A stretch of 64,000 nt of DNA, from assembly GCA_022794015.1 (NCBI GenBank), contig JAAWDZ010000068.1:1-64000 (forward strand), in the 5' to 3' direction. Positions 1-10,196 of the stretch are shown here, piece after piece (position 1 is the first letter of the stretch; the number at the start of each line of letters is the position of its first letter). Position numbers and translations under genes: made by a program. The stretch comes from Eubacterium sp. Its GTDB lineage: Bacteria; Bacillota; Clostridia; Lachnospirales; Lachnospiraceae. The notes beneath the pieces were generated by a model. It was not told where the DNA came from. It did no database searches and was given only the letters and a program-made list of their open reading frames with translations.

Positions 1-1313
1 ACCTCATCCTCTGTTACGCCTGCATCTGTAAGCGCTGCCGCTTTTGCTTCTTCCAACGTGATCTTACTTTCTTCATCGGAGGGCTGCTGCGAATTTTCTT
101 TATATTCTTTGTCAACTTCCAGGATTTTTCCGGTTTGAGCGTGGATTTTGATTTCATATTTGAAATTACCATTTGTAATTTCCACTTCGTAGACCATAAT
201 ACCGTCATCTCTGTCCGCCTTTGCTTTTACAACTGTTCCGCCGCCGGCTTCTTGGAGAGCGATCTGTTTTGCAGCTTCTATACCGATATCTGTTTCTTCC
301 GTGCTGCCGCTGTCGCCGGAGGAAGAACCGCCGCCTGGAAGCACCTCTTTCTTTTTGCTGTATATGGCTCCGGTAGATGCATTGATTTCATATTCATATT
401 CATGCGTCGCTGTGCAAAATTCAATTTCATATACCAGTATGCCGTCCTCATGATCCAGCTTTGCCTTGGTATACGTAACCTCAGAAACAGATACGCCTGC
501 ATCTGCAGCTGCAATTTCTTTGGCCGCTTCTAATGTGATTTGGCTGGTCGTTTCCTGAGGAGGCACCTGATTTCCGGAAATGGACTCCTGTTCGGTCTCT
601 AAGACCTTTCCTGTTTTGGCATGGATCTTGATTTCATATTTGAAATCGCCGTTTATAATGTCTATTTCATAAATTGGAATTCCATCATCTACTTCAAATT
701 TTACTTTGACTACTGTTCCGCCGCCGACTTCCCCTAAAGCTATCTGGCTTGCTTTTTCTTCGCCAATGTATTTCCCGCTACTTTGGCTGTTAGCGCCCTG
801 GGATATCAGTTCCCATTCATATTCCAACAGCTTCCCGGTAATAGCATGAAATCTCAGTTCATATTTTTTATTCTTTTTCTTCATTTTTACCTTGTATATG
901 GAAATACCGTCATTGTATTTTTTTACAATGCTGGTAATGCTTGCCCCCGATACCTGTTTTTTGGCCAGACTTCTGCATTGGCTGGTACTGATGGATTTTC
1001 CGCTGGCTTTTTTAATATAGCGGGACTTAATTTCCCAGTCATAAGAAAGCAGTTTGGAATCGGAAGCACGATAGACAAGATCATAGAGTTTCTTTCCTTT
1101 AGACAGTTTCACTTCAAAAACAATCATACCATCGTCATCATCTTTTTCTGCTTTTATCACAGACGCTCCCTTTACCTGCTTTTTAGCCAGTTTCTTTGCC
1201 TGACTAATTTTGGCCAGCTCCTTTGCCGATACGGTGTCGGGCGTATAATACAGATTTGCAGTTACCAGACAGATCATCAAAAATAATGCGGCAAATATAC
1301 TTCGTTTTTTCAT
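1..1313 (-). CDS. PepSY-repeat secreted protein, partial (C-terminus beyond the left edge)
   Basis: Open minus-strand frame from ATG at 1313 (MKKRSIFAALFLMICLVTANLYYTPDTVSAKELAKISQAKKLAKKQ...) to position 1 with no stop found in the parts translated. Repeated 'DDGIxVYExE..YEYEI.A.TGxI' PepSY-like units. Absent from the ORF track because it has no stop in the window. Confidence 0.85.
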   Translation of the reverse strand, partial: MKKRSIFAALFLMICLVTANLYYTPDTVSAKELAKISQAKKLAKKQVKGASVIKAEKDDDDGMIVFEVKLSKGKKLYDLVYRASDSKLLSYDWEIKSRYIKKASGKSISTSQCRSLAKKQVSGASITSIVKKYNDGISIYKVKMKKKNKKYELRFHAITGKLLEYEWELISQGANSQSSGKYIGEEKASQIALGEVGGGTVVKVKFEVDDGIPIYEIDIINGDFKYEIKIHAKTGKVLETEQESISGNQVPPQETTSQITLEAAKEIAAADAGVSVSEVTYTKAKLDHEDGILVYEIEFCTATHEYEYEINASTGAIYSKKKEVLPGGGSSSGDSGSTEETDIGIEAAKQIALQEAGGGTVVKAKADRDDGIMVYEVEITNGNFKYEIKIHAQTGKILEVDKEYKENSQQPSDEESKITLEEAKAAALTDAGVTEDE

Positions 1314-1344
1314 AATAAGTTCTCCTTTCTTTTCACAGTTGCCT

Positions 1345-2400
1345 TTAATCATCCTCTTCTGAATCAAACTCCAATATTTCACCAGTTGTCGCGTCTATTT
1401 TGTACTCATATCCTATGCCGTTTCTGTAAAATTCAACCTCATAGATTACGCTGCCATGCTCTTTTTCAAATTTTGCCTTGGAAAAATGGACCTCCGATGC
1501 CTGACAGCCTGCATGATTCAAAGCAATTGCCTTTGCCTGCTCCAGTCCGATATCCGTTCCAGCACTGGCTGAGGCATTTGGTGAGCCATTTTGATAAGAT
1601 TCCATGTCTTTGCTGCGTATGGCGCCGTTTGACGCATAAAGTTCATATTCGTACTCATGAGTCGGAGTATTGAATTTGATTTCATATACGGCAATACCAT
1701 CCTCATATTCCAGCTCGGCTTTGGTACAGGTGACCTCAGATAAAGTCAGACCTGCGTCCGATACAGCAACGCTCTTCGCCTCATCCAGGCTTATCTGGCT
1801 GCCGGTATTCTGCCCGGACGAACCTGCGCCCGGAGTTGTATTCTCACTCTGCTGGCTGGTTGTCTGTCCGGTACCCGTTCCTGTCTGTTCTGTACTCTGG
1901 CCAGAGCCTGCACCCGACTGCCCTGTACTCTGACCAGAGCCTGTATCTGACTGTCCCACATTCTGACCGGAATCCGCACCGGACTGTACATCTGTTTTTT
2001 GCGGCGCACCGGATCCACTCTGTACGATGATCGTTTCTTTGCTTTTGCTGTATACGGCTCCGGTATCCCCATAAATTTCATACTCATATTCCATATTTCC
2101 GGCAGTAAATTCTATGTCATATACGAAAATACCGTCATCTTCATCCCGTTTTGCCTTTGTAACGGTCACGTCCTCGTCGTTTAATCCTGCATCGTAAAGC
2201 GCCGCCGCAATTGCCCCGTCAAGTGAAACCGGCCCTGCCCCTTTCGCGGCAGCCTGATTTTGTGTCCTCCCAAAATCCCTCTTCGCAAGGACATTCGCCG
2301 CAAAAACAGTTCCTGTTCCAAGGAAAGCCACTGCCGCTATACAGCTGATGGACACGGCTGCTCTTTTCGGTGTTGCAAAGAACCAGTCTAGTTTTTTCAT
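1345..2400 (-). CDS. PepSY-domain secreted/membrane protein (three PepSY-like units and a GQS/T-rich linker)
   Basis: ORF 1345-2475; start MKKLDWFFATPKRAAVSISCIAAVAF at 2400 preferred because AAAGGAGGG lies just upstream. Repeats 'LDEAKxxAxxDAGLxxxxVTxTKAxxExEDGIxVYEIxF'. Confidence 0.85.
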   Translation of the reverse strand: MKKLDWFFATPKRAAVSISCIAAVAFLGTGTVFAANVLAKRDFGRTQNQAAAKGAGPVSLDGAIAAALYDAGLNDEDVTVTKAKRDEDDGIFVYDIEFTAGNMEYEYEIYGDTGAVYSKSKETIIVQSGSGAPQKTDVQSGADSGQNVGQSDTGSGQSTGQSGAGSGQSTEQTGTGTGQTTSQQSENTTPGAGSSGQNTGSQISLDEAKSVAVSDAGLTLSEVTCTKAELEYEDGIAVYEIKFNTPTHEYEYELYASNGAIRSKDMESYQNGSPNASASAGTDIGLEQAKAIALNHAGCQASEVHFSKAKFEKEHGSVIYEVEFYRNGIGYEYKIDATTGEILEFDSEEDD

Positions 2401-2508
2401 AATGGCCCGCCCTCCTTTCTGCTCTATGGCTGCTGATGCAGCCGCGTTCCGGCGCGAGTGTGTATCGGAACGCATACTTTATTATACTTAAAAAGTATTA
2501 GGGTTTTA

Positions 2509-3918
2509 TTAGAGTATGTCTGAAAAAGTCAGAATAAATACGCTTCCTTTTCCCGGCTCGCTTTCCAGGCGGATGCTTCCGCCATGGAATTTTGTAATCT
2601 GTTCCACCATAGAAAGTCCCAGACCCGCCCCATTTCCGGAGCGGGAGCTGTCCGCCTGATAAAAACGCCGAAAGATTTTTGTCTGATCCTCTTTCGAAAT
2701 GCCAATTCCATTGTCTGTTACAGACAGTTCAATTTCCTTTCCATTTCGTTTTAAACAAACCAGGATATGACCGTTTTCCTTTCCGTACCGATAGGCATTC
2801 CCAATCAGATTTGTCAAAAGCCTCGTCATAAGCTCACGGTTTCCATGCAGACAAATACCGTTTTCCGTTTCACAGCGCAGCGTAATGCCATTTTCCTGAA
2901 TCAACGCCATATCGCTGCAGACAGATTCCACCAGTTCTGTCATATCCACCTGTTCACAGACATAGCTGTCCGTCCTCATTTCAAGCCTGGTAAAATCCAG
3001 CATATCACAAATCATCCTTGACATCTTCCTGCCCTGACGTTTGATGGTCTGTAAGGCTAACTCATACTCTTCACTGCTCCGCTGCTCTTCCAGTGAAAAC
3101 TCGCACTGTGCTAAAATCACGGAAACCGGGGTACGCAGCTCATGGGAAACATCCGATGTAAACTGACGCTCCGCTTCAAACGACTGCTCTAATCGCCGGA
3201 ACATCTCATTAAAGGTTTCGGCAAGCTGATGCAGTTCGTCTTCACCTGGTCCCAAATCAATCCGCCTGCCTAAATCATTTCCCGATCCGATTTGGGAAGC
3301 AGAACCGGAAATCGCCTGGATAGGGCTTAACATTTTTTTGGTCAGCAGATAGCCGCCTGCAGCAGAAAAAACCGCCAAAATCGGTAAAAAAAACAGTGAC
3401 AGCCGTATGACGTCCGACATATGATCTGCTCCCTGATGCTCCGATACGATTCCCCGGAGCCAAAGCCCTTTTAACCCTTCTGCAGTTAATTTCCGGTCAA
3501 AAATATAGTATAGAACACCATTTACCCTGACCTGCTGCACCTTTGCATCTGCAAAATCCACTTCCACAGACTGCCCTGGAATGGGGTTTTCCCCATAAAT
3601 AAAGTCCATATCGGCATTGTACAACGTCGTATAGACTTCATTGACCTGATCCAGAAAATCATCATCAATCTCCAGATATCCGTTCTGGTAGATTCTGATA
3701 TAGTCCGTTTCGTTACTGGCAACAGGCTGCTCTATATTGGTATAGTATTCCACTTCATCTACATTGTGCTCGACTGTTTCGATTAAATTGTCACGTATGG
3801 TCTTTTGTATAATCTGATGATGCACATGAAATACAATAAAATAAGTAAAAAAAATAACAACCAGAATTGCAGCCGTAAACCACATTGTGATTTTAATCCG
3901 AATCGGCAAACTCTTCAT
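2509..3918 (-). CDS. Sensor histidine kinase (HAMP, HisKA, HATPase)
   Basis: SDVSHELRTPVSVI H-box, NLIGNAYRYG and DNGIGISKEDQTKIFRRFYQ, N-terminal TM segments. Confidence 0.95.
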   Translation of the reverse strand: MKSLPIRIKITMWFTAAILVVIFFTYFIVFHVHHQIIQKTIRDNLIETVEHNVDEVEYYTNIEQPVASNETDYIRIYQNGYLEIDDDFLDQVNEVYTTLYNADMDFIYGENPIPGQSVEVDFADAKVQQVRVNGVLYYIFDRKLTAEGLKGLWLRGIVSEHQGADHMSDVIRLSLFFLPILAVFSAAGGYLLTKKMLSPIQAISGSASQIGSGNDLGRRIDLGPGEDELHQLAETFNEMFRRLEQSFEAERQFTSDVSHELRTPVSVILAQCEFSLEEQRSSEEYELALQTIKRQGRKMSRMICDMLDFTRLEMRTDSYVCEQVDMTELVESVCSDMALIQENGITLRCETENGICLHGNRELMTRLLTNLIGNAYRYGKENGHILVCLKRNGKEIELSVTDNGIGISKEDQTKIFRRFYQADSSRSGNGAGLGLSMVEQITKFHGGSIRLESEPGKGSVFILTFSDIL

Positions 3919-4595
3919 CGTTCCTCTGCCTCCCGCAGCACATAACCCTTCCCGCGGATTGTGTGAATCAGCTTACTTTTGGAACCGCCGTCGATTTTTC
4001 TGCGGAGATAACTGATATAGACATCAACTACATTTGTCCCTCCCTCGTAGTCGAAATTCCAGATGTGATCCTCAATTTTCTCCCTTGACAGCACGACACC
4101 CTGGTTGTGCATCAGATATTCCAGCAGCTCGTATTCCTTTTTGGAGAGAGAAATTTCCTTTCCGTCCCGTTTTACGACGTGGGCGGCACAGTCTAACGTA
4201 AGATCCGCGACGGAAAGAATATTCTGGACATGCCCGAAAGAAACGCGCATCATAGCGCGCAGGCGGGCGGAAAGCTCCTCAAAAGAAAAAGGCTTGACCA
4301 GATAATCGTTTGCCCCGCTGTCCAGTCCTCTTACACGATCCGCTACCGAATCCTTTGCCGTAAGGAAAAGAACCGGCGTCGTTTTACCCCTGTCACGCAG
4401 ATAACGAAGGACAGCATATCCATCTGCTTTCGGCATCATGATATCCAGAATGACTGCATCATAATCGGTATAGGATAAGATATCAATGGCCTCCCTGCCG
4501 TCAAAGCAGCTGTCTACGCTGTAACCGTCCGACTTTAACTTTTGTGTGATTATGCTGTTTAAATCTTCCTCGTCCTCTGCAATTAAAATTCTCAT
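3915..4595 (-). CDS. OmpR-family response regulator
   Basis: MRILIAEDEED receiver, DIMMPKADG, LTAKDS, KPFSFEEL, winged-helix C-terminus (NVVDVYISYLRRKID). Overlaps the kinase start by 4 nt. Confidence 0.96.
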   Translation of the reverse strand: MRILIAEDEEDLNSIITQKLKSDGYSVDSCFDGREAIDILSYTDYDAVILDIMMPKADGYAVLRYLRDRGKTTPVLFLTAKDSVADRVRGLDSGANDYLVKPFSFEELSARLRAMMRVSFGHVQNILSVADLTLDCAAHVVKRDGKEISLSKKEYELLEYLMHNQGVVLSREKIEDHIWNFDYEGGTNVVDVYISYLRRKIDGGSKSKLIHTIRGKGYVLREAEER

Positions 4596-4746
4596 ATCTT
4601 CCCCTTATCCATTTCTCCGGAAGTTTTGAATCACAGACAGAATGAACATCCACTTCCAGTATTTTGCCTTCTAAGCCTTCTAAATTTATTATACAAAAAA
4701 ATAATTAGTGTTTTATTAGAAATAGTACATTTCTTCTCTTCCTTCT

Positions 4747-7353
4747 CTATTCCCGAATCGCCTCCACCACGCTCTCCTTCTTCCGCAGCGCATAAACCGC
4801 CCGCGGTACGACAAATCCCAGCGCCAAAAGCACCGGACAGGCCAAAGCTGCCGGAAGCAGCGTAAATTGATATTTCACAAACCAAAGCCCTTCTCCAATA
4901 CTGCGCAGCGCCGTCACCGAAAACAAGGATGCCGCTAAAACCGAAAATCCCATTGTAAGCGCGGCATAATCCACGCCTTCTGCCACAAGCATCCACGACA
5001 GCTGCCGCTTCGTCATCCCAATCGCCTCCATCATGGCAAATTCCCGCTTTCGGACTGCCACGCCGGTCAGCATTACATTGATAAAATTCAAAATGCCAAT
5101 CAAGCCTATCATCCCCGCAAGGCCCAGTCCCACAGCCGCAATCATGCCGAGTATCCCGTCAAAGCTTTTTGCATAAACTTCCCTGGATTCATATGCCATG
5201 GCAGGCTCCTCCTCCGTCGTATACTGTTCTAAAAATGTCTCCAGTTTCTCTTCCTGTCCTTCCTTAACATCAAACAGATAGCTCATCAGATACGCGTCTG
5301 AAAACATGCTCCGAAACTCATCTGCCGAAACATAAAAAGCAAATGTACCGGTCATACGATTCGTCAGGCTGAATGTGTGTCCCTTCACTACAGAAATAAT
5401 CTCATACTCCTTCACAGCGCCATCCCCGTACTGCAGCGTCACTTTATCTTTTGCATGGTATTTTACGCTATCTTCAATTACGCGGTTGTCGTCATCTACA
5501 TCCACACTGTAAAGCAGATACCGGCCCGTCTGAAGCTTTTCCCAAATCACATCCGCATCTGTTTCTCCCTCCGTCACCGTCATTTTATCCAGGACAAACC
5601 GCTCAATTCCATGCCAGTCCGTATTGTACGCTCCCTCCTCATATCCTTCAAAGGCTATAAACCCTTCTTCGCTTCTCGGTTCGTATATACCAGGCGCACC
5701 GTTTTCATTGGTTGTAATATAATCCGGTATCTCCCATGTTTCCACTGGGATATCCGGCCCGTTTGACGTCATATAGATTCTTCCGCCAGCCAAAAATTCC
5801 TCCCGCTTTTCACAGGCTGCAACAAAGCTCTCCGAAAGGCTTGCCTCCAACGCCGTTTCTTCATCATACGGATGGTAATTATAATTCCAAAGCGATGCAT
5901 TTCCAATCACGGCGTCACTCAAAATCATTTTGGAAAGAAAGCTATCCCGCTCAATTGAGCTTGTAATCGTATAGATACTGTTCATCAAAACCACGGTCAG
6001 TGAAAGCGAAATCACCACAATCACAGTGCGGCCCTTATTCCTGCCCAGATTGGAAAACGCCATCCGGACAAGCTTTCCGCCATCCGTAGATTTTTTAAGT
6101 CTTTTTCGTCTGTTTCCGTTTTCCGTATAATGCAGCGCCTCTATCGGAGAAACCCTTGCTGCAATCCGCCCCGGCTTCCACTCGGAAAGCAAAACCGTAA
6201 TCAGGGTAAATATTGTCGCCCCGATAAAAATCCAGGGTCCCGGCCCTGTCTTAGTATATTCCTGATGATTCAGATTTCCCACGCTGCAGACAATCGGAAG
6301 CAAAAGCTTTCCTGCCAGAAATCCGAGCGCCAGCCCCGCCGGCGTCCCGATTAGGCATAGCCAGACAGCCTGCCGCCGCAATATCCGCTTAATCTGACGC
6401 GCTGTTGTTCCAATCGTCTTTAACAGTCCGTAATAGCGGATATCATAAATAACAGAAATCTGAAAAATATTATATATAATCAGATATCCCGTCAGCATAA
6501 TCAAAAACAGAGCCGCCGCAATGCCTGCCACCGTCATCGGATCCCCTTTCGCTCCGCCCGAAAAATACGCCCAGTTTGCATTGCACGAAATATAATCTGA
6601 AGATGCCTCGTCCACCGAAAACCCGCTGTCTGTAATAATCCGTTCCAGCTGCCCTTGTATGTCCGAAGCGCTGCCCAGCATAATGTCCATGTTAATTCTG
6701 CCTGCATTGCCATAGTCATCTGCACTCCGCTCCATCAGTTCTTTTTCATAGACCTTTAGGTACTCCTCCGAAACAATGGCGTATCCCACGTTCATCCCTT
6801 CTGACGGACGTATCACTCCGCTCACCCGAAAAGTGCGCCGGACAGGCTTACTTCCATAATGCACCTGCAAAACCAGAGTTACCTCACAGCCGGCTTTGGG
6901 CTTTAACCCCAAAAGTTCCATGGACTGTGCATCCATTAAAATTTCATCCGCCTCCTTCGGCTCTGTTCCGTCCGTCAGTTCAAAAAACCAGTGCGGATAT
7001 AAATTCGGCTCTACAAAATGCAGCTCCACATGCCGCTTTAAAAATTCCGGATTCTGTACCTCGTCTGCCGCAACAATATCCCGCCCGCATTCTGTTATCA
7101 ATTTATGCTCTTTTAAAATCTCATACTGCTCTTTTGTAACATCCTTAATCACGCCGTGCATATCGCTGCCCGACTGCAGCATGGTACCTCGCTGCGCGTC
7201 CTCAATAATGCCAATTCCCACTGTGAACACGGCCGTAAACAAAACCGAAGTCAGCACAATTGCCGCCACAGCTATGAAATTGCGCGTGCGGTTTGCCAAA
7301 AAGCTCTTTTTCGCCAGACGTTTTATGGCCTCGTTGTTTTTTACCTTACGCAT
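4747..7353 (-). CDS. ABC transporter permease, FtsX/MacB-like
   Basis: Long FtsX-type permease with two TM blocks; start MRKVKNNEA at 7353 overlaps the ATPase stop (TATGCGTAA). Confidence 0.88.
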   Translation of the reverse strand: MRKVKNNEAIKRLAKKSFLANRTRNFIAVAAIVLTSVLFTAVFTVGIGIIEDAQRGTMLQSGSDMHGVIKDVTKEQYEILKEHKLITECGRDIVAADEVQNPEFLKRHVELHFVEPNLYPHWFFELTDGTEPKEADEILMDAQSMELLGLKPKAGCEVTLVLQVHYGSKPVRRTFRVSGVIRPSEGMNVGYAIVSEEYLKVYEKELMERSADDYGNAGRINMDIMLGSASDIQGQLERIITDSGFSVDEASSDYISCNANWAYFSGGAKGDPMTVAGIAAALFLIMLTGYLIIYNIFQISVIYDIRYYGLLKTIGTTARQIKRILRRQAVWLCLIGTPAGLALGFLAGKLLLPIVCSVGNLNHQEYTKTGPGPWIFIGATIFTLITVLLSEWKPGRIAARVSPIEALHYTENGNRRKRLKKSTDGGKLVRMAFSNLGRNKGRTVIVVISLSLTVVLMNSIYTITSSIERDSFLSKMILSDAVIGNASLWNYNYHPYDEETALEASLSESFVAACEKREEFLAGGRIYMTSNGPDIPVETWEIPDYITTNENGAPGIYEPRSEEGFIAFEGYEEGAYNTDWHGIERFVLDKMTVTEGETDADVIWEKLQTGRYLLYSVDVDDDNRVIEDSVKYHAKDKVTLQYGDGAVKEYEIISVVKGHTFSLTNRMTGTFAFYVSADEFRSMFSDAYLMSYLFDVKEGQEEKLETFLEQYTTEEEPAMAYESREVYAKSFDGILGMIAAVGLGLAGMIGLIGILNFINVMLTGVAVRKREFAMMEAIGMTKRQLSWMLVAEGVDYAALTMGFSVLAASLFSVTALRSIGEGLWFVKYQFTLLPAALACPVLLALGFVVPRAVYALRKKESVVEAIRE

Positions 7354-8038
7354 AAAAACCACCGCCCTTGCCTGTTTTTGCAATCCTGCCGTCTTCTATG
7401 CGCACAATCCGATCCGCCATCTGAGCAATTTCCTCATTGTGCGTAATCATTACCATTGTCTGTTCAAATTGCTCTCCCGTCGCCTTTAGCAGCTCCAGTA
7501 CTTCCTGGCTCGTCACCGAATCCAGGTTCCCGGTCGGCTCATCCGCCAGGAGGATGACAGGCTTACTCGCCAACGCCCTTGCAATCGCAACTCTTTGCTG
7601 CTGCCCGCCGGAAAGCTGCGCAGGCAGCGCATAAATTTTATCCGAAAGCCCAAGCGTTTCCGTCACATGGCGAACAAAGTCCCTGTCTACCTTATTTCCA
7701 TCCAGCTCAATCGGAAGCACAATATTCTCATACACATTCAACACCGGCACCAGATTATAATTCTGGAACACAAACCCTATTTTCCTTCGACGGAAAATCG
7801 TAAGCGCCTCGTCCCTTAATGCGCCGATATTTTTGCCGTCAATCATCACACTGCCAGAAGTCGGCCGATCCAGTCCGCCCAGCATATTCAAAAGTGTAGA
7901 TTTGCCGCTGCCGGAAGTACCTACAATAGATACAAACTCGCCCTTTTCTACTGTAAAATTCACACCGTCCAGCGCCTTAACACAGGTTTCGCCTTTTCCG
8001 TAGTATTTTTTCAGATTCTCTGTTCTTAAAATCTCCAT
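7346..8038 (-). CDS. ABC transporter ATP-binding protein (LolD/MacB-like)
   Basis: GTSGSGKSTLLNMLGG Walker A, LSGGQQQRVAIARAL signature, LLADEPTGNLDS Walker B. Start MEILRTENLKKYYGKG after AAAGGGGACAAC. Confidence 0.95.
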   Translation of the reverse strand: MEILRTENLKKYYGKGETCVKALDGVNFTVEKGEFVSIVGTSGSGKSTLLNMLGGLDRPTSGSVMIDGKNIGALRDEALTIFRRRKIGFVFQNYNLVPVLNVYENIVLPIELDGNKVDRDFVRHVTETLGLSDKIYALPAQLSGGQQQRVAIARALASKPVILLADEPTGNLDSVTSQEVLELLKATGEQFEQTMVMITHNEEIAQMADRIVRIEDGRIAKTGKGGGFYA

Positions 8039-8185
8039 GTTGTCCCCTTTCCTAAAAATAAAGCCTGTTTTTGCAGATTTTCTCTGCACAAACAGACTAT
8101 AACACAGGAATCTTTCCTAAGGCTTTCTCAAATCTAACACTATTGAAAGAATTGTCTGCAAGCATATACTTCGCCTGATCTGCGC

Positions 8186-9031
8186 TCACCCCTCATACCT
8201 CCGCAAATAAACATAAAAACAGCTCCCTCTTCCTTCTGATGAGTTTGCCACCTTCATATACCCATGCTCCTTCCTCACAATCATCCGCGCCAGATACAGC
8301 CCTACCCCACTGCCTTCCTCGTCCGCCGCATTTTTCCCGCGGTAAAACCGTTCAAATATCTGTGCCTGCTCTTCCTCCGCAATTCCCATACCTTCATCTA
8401 AAACCCCGATACACACAAACAGCTCAAATACCCGCACAAAGACCGTTACCGTACTTCCCTCCGGTGAATATTTTACGGCATTGTCCAACAGATTGCCCAG
8501 CGCTTCTTTTGTCCAGCGGGCATCGTACAGCGCTGTAGCATCCCTTTCCTGTTTGGTGCGAATGGATATATGCTTTGTCTTTGCCCGCCCTTTCGCTTCC
8601 TGCACGGCCTGTGCAATCAACTGCGATACGGGCTGGGCTTTCGGCTGCAGCTTTATCATGTTACTTTCTAATCTGGAAATTTTAGTCAGCGCCTGTACTA
8701 AAAAGTCCAGCTTTTCTGTCTGCATGCGGATTTGCTGTACATAGGGCAGCAGCCCGGACGGGCTGATTTCTTCAAGCAGCTGCGTATACAGGCTGATATT
8801 GGCAATCGGAGTTTTGGTCTGATGTGAAATATCCGTAACAAGCTCCCGGATAGCAGTGCGTTCCGCCTGTATTTTTTCTGCTTCTGTTTCCTTTCCGGTT
8901 AAATACTGGCGGAATTTGCTTTCCAGTCTGGAAAGCTCAGATTCGTTATAATCGGATTCGGTAAATGTGCCATTGATAGCGTCTGTGAGCATTTCGTCTA
9001 ACCGCAGCACGATTTTGTTGGAACCAAACAT
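8186..9031 (-). CDS. Sensor histidine kinase without an obvious transmembrane domain
   Basis: VTDISHQTKTPIANI H-box, NLLDNAVKYSPEGS, EGSGVGLYLARMIV. Start MFGSNKIVLR preceded by GGAGG. No hydrophobic TM stretch visible. Confidence 0.9.
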   Translation of the reverse strand: MFGSNKIVLRLDEMLTDAINGTFTESDYNESELSRLESKFRQYLTGKETEAEKIQAERTAIRELVTDISHQTKTPIANISLYTQLLEEISPSGLLPYVQQIRMQTEKLDFLVQALTKISRLESNMIKLQPKAQPVSQLIAQAVQEAKGRAKTKHISIRTKQERDATALYDARWTKEALGNLLDNAVKYSPEGSTVTVFVRVFELFVCIGVLDEGMGIAEEEQAQIFERFYRGKNAADEEGSGVGLYLARMIVRKEHGYMKVANSSEGRGSCFYVYLRRYEG

Positions 9032-9033
9032 AT

Positions 9034-9717
9034 TTATACCTCCGCACATTTCCATGTATATCCAATTCCGTAAACCGTATGGACCGGACTACTTTGGCCA
9101 TTGATATCCAGCTTTCTGCGCAGACGGCTGACAGTAACAGAAAGTGCGTTTTCGTCTACATATTCCATGCCGTCCGGCCAGATGTTTTCGGCCAGAAACT
9201 CTCTGGTAAGCGTCTGACCGGGATGCATAACAAGCAGCTTTAACAGCTTTTGTTCGGACGCACTTAAGTGAAAAAGCTGACCGTCCGCATAAAATTCCAG
9301 CTTTTCAAAGTCAAAGCGGTAGCCTGATTCCTCATAGAGGCACTTCCTGTACCCGTGGGCGCGTTTTCGGATGTTTTCCACGCGGGCGCGCAACGCCATT
9401 AAGCTAAAGGGCTTTGTGATATAATCGTCTGCTCCAAGCGTCAGACCGGTAACCTCGTCCGACTCCAGATCATTTGCAGTAATCAAAAGCACCGGAATAT
9501 CTGAGATTCCCCGCAACATGCGCAGAAAATCAAACCCGCTTCCATCCGGAAAATTCACATCCAGTAAAATCATATCCGGCTGTTTCTCCTGCCAGGCGGC
9601 TTTGGCTTCTTTTAAGGTATACGCCGGGATAAACTCAATTCCCTCTTTCTGAAGGGCCAGCCGGATCCCCTGATTTAAACCCCTGTCGTCTTCCGCAACC
9701 AAAATCCTGTAATTCAT
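9034..9717 (-). CDS. OmpR-family response regulator
   Basis: YRILVAEDDRGL, ILLDVNFPDGSGFDFLR, TKPFSLMALRARVENI, winged-helix end. Start after GGAGGGACAG. Confidence 0.95.
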   Translation of the reverse strand: MNYRILVAEDDRGLNQGIRLALQKEGIEFIPAYTLKEAKAAWQEKQPDMILLDVNFPDGSGFDFLRMLRGISDIPVLLITANDLESDEVTGLTLGADDYITKPFSLMALRARVENIRKRAHGYRKCLYEESGYRFDFEKLEFYADGQLFHLSASEQKLLKLLVMHPGQTLTREFLAENIWPDGMEYVDENALSVTVSRLRRKLDINGQSSPVHTVYGIGYTWKCAEV

Positions 9718-9805
9718 CTGTCCCTCCGGCATTGACGGATCGGCTGGTCATTATCCTCGTTCCAGAATCGTTTTGTGTCCATATCCGCTCCCGTCCTGTT
9801 TCAAT

Positions 9806-10108
9806 TTACAGTTCAAAATCCAGGCACGACCTTGACTTTGTAAACGGCCGCACCTTACTGTCCGCCACTTTCACATGTTCGGGATGAACCGAATACCCTT
9901 TTAAAGACGCTTCGTCTTCAAACGACGAATCCAGCATCAGATCCGCATTGGAAGACGGCAGACATTCGATCTGCACGCGGATATCCGTCAGTCCTGGGAT
10001 TTTTCCCTTTAAGCCCTCTAAACCCGTTTTAATTTCCTGCTTAATCGTTTCTTTTTCCTCTGCGGAGTATTCATCCTTTAACTGCCATAATATCATATGT
10101 TTTACCAT
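9806..10108 (-). CDS. Dabb-family (stress-responsive A/B barrel) protein
   Basis: MVKHMILWQLKDEY...LKGKIPGL...DLMLDSSFEDEASLKGYSVHPEHVKV is typical of Dabb proteins. Confidence 0.85.
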   Translation of the reverse strand: MVKHMILWQLKDEYSAEEKETIKQEIKTGLEGLKGKIPGLTDIRVQIECLPSSNADLMLDSSFEDEASLKGYSVHPEHVKVADSKVRPFTKSRSCLDFEL

Positions 10109-10196
10109 TATTTTATCCTCCTTTTTACTGCTTGTGTACTCTCGTAATCTTTTTGCACCTGATTTGCAGGATGATTTTTATCAGCTGTGCGCAAAT

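Noticed and set aside
135-1286. Plus-strand ORFs at 135-533 and 783-1286
   Set aside because: Antisense to the open PepSY-repeat frame 1-1313; no RBS or recognisable domains.
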